Assembly: GCA_023412435.1 (NCBI GenBank)
Contig: JAEYNS010000265.1
Location: 1 to 9,377, forward strand
DNA length: 9,377 bases
Direction: 5' to 3'
DNA from: Actinomycetes bacterium
Lineage (GTDB): Bacteria; Actinomycetota; Actinomycetes; Propionibacteriales; Propionibacteriaceae
Below, in pieces: positions 7,015 through 9,377 of this stretch. Position 1 is the first letter of the stretch; each line of letters begins with the position of its first letter. Below the pieces are notes generated by a model. The model was not told the origin of the DNA. It saw only the letters and a program-made list of their open reading frames with translations, and ran no database searches. A program made the translations under genes and the position numbers.

Positions 7015-7505
7015 CAGCCCTGCCCGGCTGGTCCGCTGAAGAAGACCATGCGGAACTTGCCGATCTGCACCTCATCGCCACGCCGCAGGGCCACCGGTTC
7101 CTCAATGAGCGCCCGGTTCACGTACGTGCCGTTGAGGCTGTTCTCGTCGCTCACCCACACCAGCCCGTCGCGACGGGTGAACCGGGCGTGGTGGCGCGAG
7201 ACCGTGATGTCGTCCAGGAAGATGTCGCAGCGCGGATGCCGGCCGGCGGTGGTCACGTCGGCGTCGATCAGGTAGCGGGCGCCGGCGTTCGTACCGTGCG
7301 GCACCAGCAGCAGCGCGGAACCCTCGGGCAGCGCCTCGACTGCCGCCCTGTCGTCGGCGTTGAGATCTTCGAGCTGGATGTCGTCGGTGACTGCCGGAAT
7401 GACCCGGGTGGTGTCACCGGAGACCTTGGCCAGGCTCGCCCCGCAGTGCGGACAGAAATTGCTGGCCTCTGTCACCTCGTGGCCACAGGCGGGACATCTC
7501 ATCAT
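7014..7505 (-). CDS. garA: FHA-domain regulator of GarA/OdhI type with N-terminal zinc ribbon
   Basis: GarA/OdhI proteins bind and control 2-oxoglutarate dehydrogenase/decarboxylase and glutamate-metabolism enzymes, and are switched off when a Ser/Thr kinase phosphorylates an N-terminal Thr so that it docks onto the protein's own FHA domain. The predicted 163-residue product has an FHA domain at about 63-155. The phosphothreonine-pocket motifs are present: AGRHP (Arg89), TVSRHHA (Ser103, Arg104, His106) and SLNGTYVN (Asn125), followed by GDEVQIGKFRMVF. Ahead of it lies SGDTTRVIP with Thr32-Thr33, matching the position of the ETTS switch of mycobacterial GarA. Unlike that protein, residues 4-21 form a Cys4 zinc ribbon (C-P-A-C ... 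C-P-H-C). An SD sequence sets the start at 7505; the ATG at 7514 abuts that SD and is unlikely. Order gcvH-garA-MerR matches M. tuberculosis Rv1826-Rv1828, supporting the name. Confidence 0.88.
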   Translation of the reverse strand: MMRCPACGHEVTEASNFCPHCGASLAKVSGDTTRVIPAVTDDIQLEDLNADDRAAVEALPEGSALLLVPHGTNAGARYLIDADVTTAGRHPRCDIFLDDITVSRHHARFTRRDGLVWVSDENSLNGTYVNRALIEEPVALRRGDEVQIGKFRMVFFSGPAGQG

Positions 7506-7514
7506 GGTTGCCAT

Positions 7515-7520
7515 CCTCCC
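7515..7520 (-). promoter_or_regulatory. Ribosome-binding site deciding the garA start
   Basis: GGGAGG lies 9 nt before the ATG at 7505, but directly touches the ATG at 7514, leaving no room for initiation there. It therefore supports the product beginning MMRCPACG and not MATMMRCPACG. A further ATG at 7502 is 12 nt away and less favoured. Confidence 0.65.
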
Positions 7521-7549
7521 TGTGCTCGGCTGCCCTTGCAGAGACTGAC

Positions 7550-7568
7550 GCTGAGGTTGACCCTCAGC
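7550..7568 (-). terminator. Hairpin between gcvH and garA, possible attenuator
   Basis: Immediately after the gcvH TAG stop a perfect 7-bp inverted repeat (GCTGAGG / CCTCAGC) closes a 5-nt loop (GTCAA on the coding strand). No U-run follows. It may act as a weak terminator, or as an RNA 3'-end stabiliser that lets gcvH be expressed at a different level from garA and the regulators downstream. The structure is plainly in the sequence; the role is inferred. Confidence 0.45.
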
Positions 7569-7967
7569 CTACCCAGAGACCTGCTCGCCGTACTCGTCGG
7601 CGTCCATCAGGTCGTCGAGTTCCTCCGGGTCGGTCAGCTCGAGCTCGAACAGCCAGCCGTCGCCGTACGGGTCGGCGTTGATGGTTTCGGGAGCGCCGTT
7701 GAGCAGCTCGTTGACAGCGGTCACCACGCCGGAGGCCGGCGAGAACACGTCCGACACGCTCTTGGTCGACTCGACCTCGGCGCAGGCATCGTCCACCGCG
7801 ACCTCTTCGCCCACCTGTGGCAGGGAGACGTACACGACGTCGCCGAGCTGCTCGGCGGCGTAGTCGGTGATCCCCACCCTGGCGGTCGGGCCGGAGCCGA
7901 GGCGAACCCACTCGTGCTTGGCGGTGTAGCGGAGATCGTCTGGGAACACGATGGGCTCCTTGCTCAT
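7569..7967 (-). CDS. gcvH: Glycine cleavage system H protein (lipoyl carrier)
   Basis: GcvH shuttles the aminomethyl intermediate from GcvP to the T and L proteins on a lipoyl group attached to one lysine. The 132-residue product is normal in length. It shows the biotinyl/lipoyl-attachment fold: KHEWVRL (17-23), VGITDYAAEQLGDVVYVSLP (31-50) and the lipoylation motif VESTKSVSD with Lys69, then SPASGVVTAVN (76-86). The C-terminal PYGDGWLFELEL (100-111) and a very acidic tail are typical. The ATG at 7967 has a modest GGAAG site about 10 nt upstream. Its partner gcvP lies downstream in the same direction, with regulators between, as in mycobacteria; gcvT is not in the window, and no lipoyl synthase or ligase is visible either. 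Confidence 0.97.
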   Translation of the reverse strand: MSKEPIVFPDDLRYTAKHEWVRLGSGPTARVGITDYAAEQLGDVVYVSLPQVGEEVAVDDACAEVESTKSVSDVFSPASGVVTAVNELLNGAPETINADPYGDGWLFELELTDPEELDDLMDADEYGEQVSG

Positions 7968-7988
7968 GGGTGTGGCACTTCCGTGCTT

Positions 7989-7994
7989 ACCATA
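7989..7994 (-). promoter_or_regulatory. Candidate -10 box upstream of gcvH
   Basis: TATGGT on the minus strand fits the actinobacterial TAnnnT -10 form and sits inside the 53-nt gap between the DUF881 stop and gcvH, leaving a leader of about 15 nt with the GGAAG ribosome site. No good -35 hexamer is seen 16-18 bp further upstream, so the call is weak. It would allow gcvH to be expressed apart from the DUF881/sbp genes. Confidence 0.3.
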
Positions 7995-8020
7995 CCGACT
8001 GGCGGCGGTCGGCGGGCACG

Positions 8021-8788
8021 TCAGGCGGGACGCGCGAATCGCGGCGTGACAGGGGGACGTACCGACTCGACCACGATCCGCTCCAGGCTGGCGATCGCCA
8101 CCTGGCCACCGATCCGCGGGTCCTGGATCTCGCTGACCAGCCCGCCCCGGAAGCGGAGCGCCTCGGTGAGCGCGTGCGGGTCGCCGATCGCCTCGATGAT
8201 GATCGGACGCTGCACCACCACGCCGTCGACGATGAGCTCCTCGCCGCGGCCCGACACCCAGGTCGAAGCGACAACCCGGATGCTGTCGTTGACCTCGATC
8301 ACCTCTGCTCCGGCGTCCCGGAGCTCCTCGACAGCGTTCAGCACCATCGTGTCGCCGACCGCCCGGGCGGGGTCGCTGATCACCACCCGGATCCCCTCCC
8401 CGACCGCAGGGGCGGTGCCGCTCAGGATCGACAGGGCGTCGCGTCGGCGGCCTGCCTCCTCCAGCGCCACCCGCTGCCGGTCAGCGCCGCTCTGGAGCTG
8501 TTGCTGCGTCTGCCGCAGCTGGGCGATCTCCGCCTCGAGCCGGCGGGACTCGGCGGTCAGGTCGTCGAGGATGGCGATCAGCTCGGTGCGCCGCAGGCTG
8601 GAGTAGTCGAGGTCGTCGGAGCGGGTCCGCAATTGCATGGTGATGATCAGGCCGAAGACCAGCAGCATCACGCCGACCAGCAGGTGGGAGCGGGACGGAC
8701 GCAGCAGCAGCCGCGCCAGCTCGCCCGGGCGGCGGCCGGACTCGTGCTCGGCGGCGGTCTCGCGCCCGGGTGCGTCCGGATCAGGCAT
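8021..8788 (-). CDS. DUF881-family membrane-anchored protein
   Basis: The product has 255 residues and belongs to DUF881, a family of unknown function in Firmicutes and Actinobacteria, here in the position of Rv1825. A charged cytoplasmic N-terminus (1-33) precedes one transmembrane helix (about 34-52, HLLVGVMLLVFGLIITMQL). A coiled coil rich in Leu, Gln, Arg and Glu follows (about 58-115), then the DUF881 domain. Recognisable stretches of that domain are GEGIRVVISDP (130-140), LNAVEELRDAGAEVIEVND (150-168) and IIIEAIGDPHALTEAL (196-211). Most of the protein should lie outside the membrane on the extracytoplasmic side. The ATG at 8788 overlaps the end of sbp by 8 nt; an AGGA lies about 10 nt upstream. 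A longer frame to 8890 exists but is inside sbp and reads as low-complexity. The gene forms a sandwich with sbp and the partial DUF881 gene at the right edge. Confidence 0.9.
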   Translation of the reverse strand: MPDPDAPGRETAAEHESGRRPGELARLLLRPSRSHLLVGVMLLVFGLIITMQLRTRSDDLDYSSLRRTELIAILDDLTAESRRLEAEIAQLRQTQQQLQSGADRQRVALEEAGRRRDALSILSGTAPAVGEGIRVVISDPARAVGDTMVLNAVEELRDAGAEVIEVNDSIRVVASTWVSGRGEELIVDGVVVQRPIIIEAIGDPHALTEALRFRGGLVSEIQDPRIGGQVAIASLERIVVESVRPPVTPRFARPA

Positions 8789-9113
8789 GGAACAACGTCC
8801 TGCGGATCGCGGCGGCGTTGGTGAAGATCCGGATCCCGAGCACCACCACGACGGCGGTGGACAGTTGCGCCCCGACGCCGATCTGGTCACCCACCCAGAC
8901 GATGAGCGCGGCGATCAGCACGTTGGACACGAAGGACACCGCGAAGACGCGGTCGCTGAAGGTGCGCTCAAGGTAGGCGCGCAGCCCCCCGAAAATGGCG
9001 TCCAGCGCGGCCACGATGGCAATCGGCAGGTACGGCTGGAGCGCCGCGGGGACCGAGGGCTGGAGGAACACCCCCAGTGCCACCCCGATCAGCAACCCGA
9101 GGATCGCGTACAT
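8781..9113 (-). CDS. sbp: Small basic protein Sbp (DUF1290), multi-pass membrane protein
   Basis: The 110-residue product is strongly hydrophobic and matches the DUF1290 small basic protein family (Rv1824 position; Sbp in Bacillus lies near division genes). Hydrophobic segments fall at about 2-18, 29-46, 57-78 and 83-100. A central loop with LRAYLERTFSDRVFAVSFVSN (44-64) and a basic C-terminus (RRTLFHA) are visible. The motif IVAALDAIFGGLRAYLE is the part I recognise best. Function is not established. A strong AGGAGG ribosome site 6 nt before the ATG fixes the start. The gene is 16 nt after the upstream DUF881 gene and overlaps the next DUF881 gene by 8 nt, so the three are almost certainly made together and may form one membrane assembly. 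Confidence 0.92.
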   Translation of the reverse strand: MYAILGLLIGVALGVFLQPSVPAALQPYLPIAIVAALDAIFGGLRAYLERTFSDRVFAVSFVSNVLIAALIVWVGDQIGVGAQLSTAVVVVLGIRIFTNAAAIRRTLFHA

Positions 9114-9119
9114 GCAGTA

Positions 9120-9125
9120 CCTCCT
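9120..9125 (-). promoter_or_regulatory. Strong ribosome-binding site of sbp
   Basis: AGGAGG sits 6 nt before the ATG at 9113, the best SD match in the window, within the 16-nt gap after the preceding DUF881 gene. This suggests sbp is translated efficiently relative to its neighbours, whose SD sequences are weaker. Confidence 0.7.
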
Positions 9126-9129
9126 GTCC

Positions 9130-9377
9130 TCACCGTGCCACCGCTGCTCGTTCCACCCACAGGCCGGGGTCGGCGGGCAGGCTCAGCTCCGGCGCCCGGG
9201 TGAGCTCGAAATCGACCCCGTAGTTCTGCCGCAGGTAGGCCCACCACTGTCCGCCGCTGGACCCGGGGAACTGGCCGACCATGGCGTCCGCGTCGCCGAT
9301 CGCCTCGACCCGATAGGGCCGGGTGAGGGATCGGTAGTCGACGGTGATGGCATCGCCGGCAGAGCGGATCGCGGTGC
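9130..9377 (-). CDS. DUF881-family protein, C-terminal part (5' end outside window)
   Basis: Reading the minus strand from the right edge gives an uninterrupted frame of about 81 codons ending in TGA at 9130. Its translation includes TAIRSAGDAITVDYRSLTRP followed by YRVEAIGDADAMVGQF, then WWAYLRQNYGVDFELTRAPELSLP. This is the typical C-terminal third of a DUF881 domain: the IRSAGDAI and VEAIGD segments correspond to the VQRPIIIEAIGDPHAL stretch of the complete paralogue at 8021-8788. It corresponds to Rv1823. The N-terminal membrane anchor and coiled coil are expected beyond the window and cannot be checked. It is followed by sbp after 16 nt. Confidence 0.85.
   Translation of the reverse strand, partial: TAIRSAGDAITVDYRSLTRPYRVEAIGDADAMVGQFPGSSGGQWWAYLRQNYGVDFELTRAPELSLPADPGLWVERAAVAR

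Noticed and set aside
5819..7105. Minus-strand open frame of about 428 codons overlapping the Rv1828-like and DUF151 genes in another frame
   Set aside because: It is an out-of-frame reading of two recognised genes, rich in Arg, Ala and Gly, with no family features.
7188..8606. Plus-strand open frame of about 472 codons antisense to garA, gcvH and DUF881
   Set aside because: It covers three well-supported minus-strand genes and their gaps, has no recognisable motif or ribosome site, and has shadow-like composition.
8789..8890. Longer start for the complete DUF881 protein
   Set aside because: The extension lies wholly inside sbp and is low complexity. The ATG at 8788 leaves a typical short cytoplasmic tail before the membrane helix.

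Overview
The window is very GC-rich (roughly 70% by eye) and every supported gene lies on the minus strand. Gene content and order point to a high-GC Gram-positive actinobacterium. A propionibacterial-type lineage is my guess, but nothing here proves it. From memory, the order DUF881 - sbp (DUF1290) - DUF881 - gcvH - garA - MerR - DUF151 nuclease - MerR - gcvP is the same as Mycobacterium tuberculosis Rv1823-Rv1832. This is therefore a conserved actinobacterial chromosomal block and not an accessory island. I see no mobile element, CRISPR array, tRNA or rRNA.

In transcription order (right to left) the window holds: the 3' end of a DUF881 gene (9377-9130); a small multi-pass membrane protein sbp (9113-8781); a second, complete DUF881 protein (8788-8021); gcvH, the lipoyl carrier of the glycine cleavage system (7967-7569); an FHA protein of the GarA/OdhI type with an added N-terminal zinc ribbon (7505-7014); a MerR regulator like Rv1828 (7014-6325); a DUF151 bifunctional nuclease-family protein (6312-5845); a MerR regulator like Rv1830/ResR (5711-5172); gcvP, full-length glycine decarboxylase (5114-2280); a YihY/BrkB-family membrane protein (2276-1194); and a class I PLP aminotransferase (1197-46). 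A hairpin at the left edge may end the run.

Several junctions are coupled: sbp/DUF881 overlap by 8 nt, garA/MerR by 1 nt (TGATG), gcvP/yihY are 3 nt apart, and yihY/aminotransferase overlap by 4 nt (GTGA). The larger gaps are before gcvH (53 nt), before garA (63 nt), before the ResR-like gene (133 nt) and before gcvP (57 nt). They hold the candidate control elements: a -10-like box before gcvH, a hairpin between gcvH and garA, a hairpin plus near-palindrome plus promoter with a 22-bp-spaced direct repeat before the ResR-like gene, and a hairpin around the gcvP ribosome-binding site.

Functionally the block joins glycine cleavage (H and P proteins; no T protein here), a phospho-switchable FHA regulator that in relatives controls 2-oxoglutarate and glutamate metabolism, two MerR-type regulators and a membrane module of unknown function. 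No clearly new system is visible. The points most worth following are the zinc-ribbon GarA variant with a retained TT motif, the structured ResR-like promoter, the gcvP leader hairpin and the tandem winged-helix appearance of the Rv1828-like regulator.
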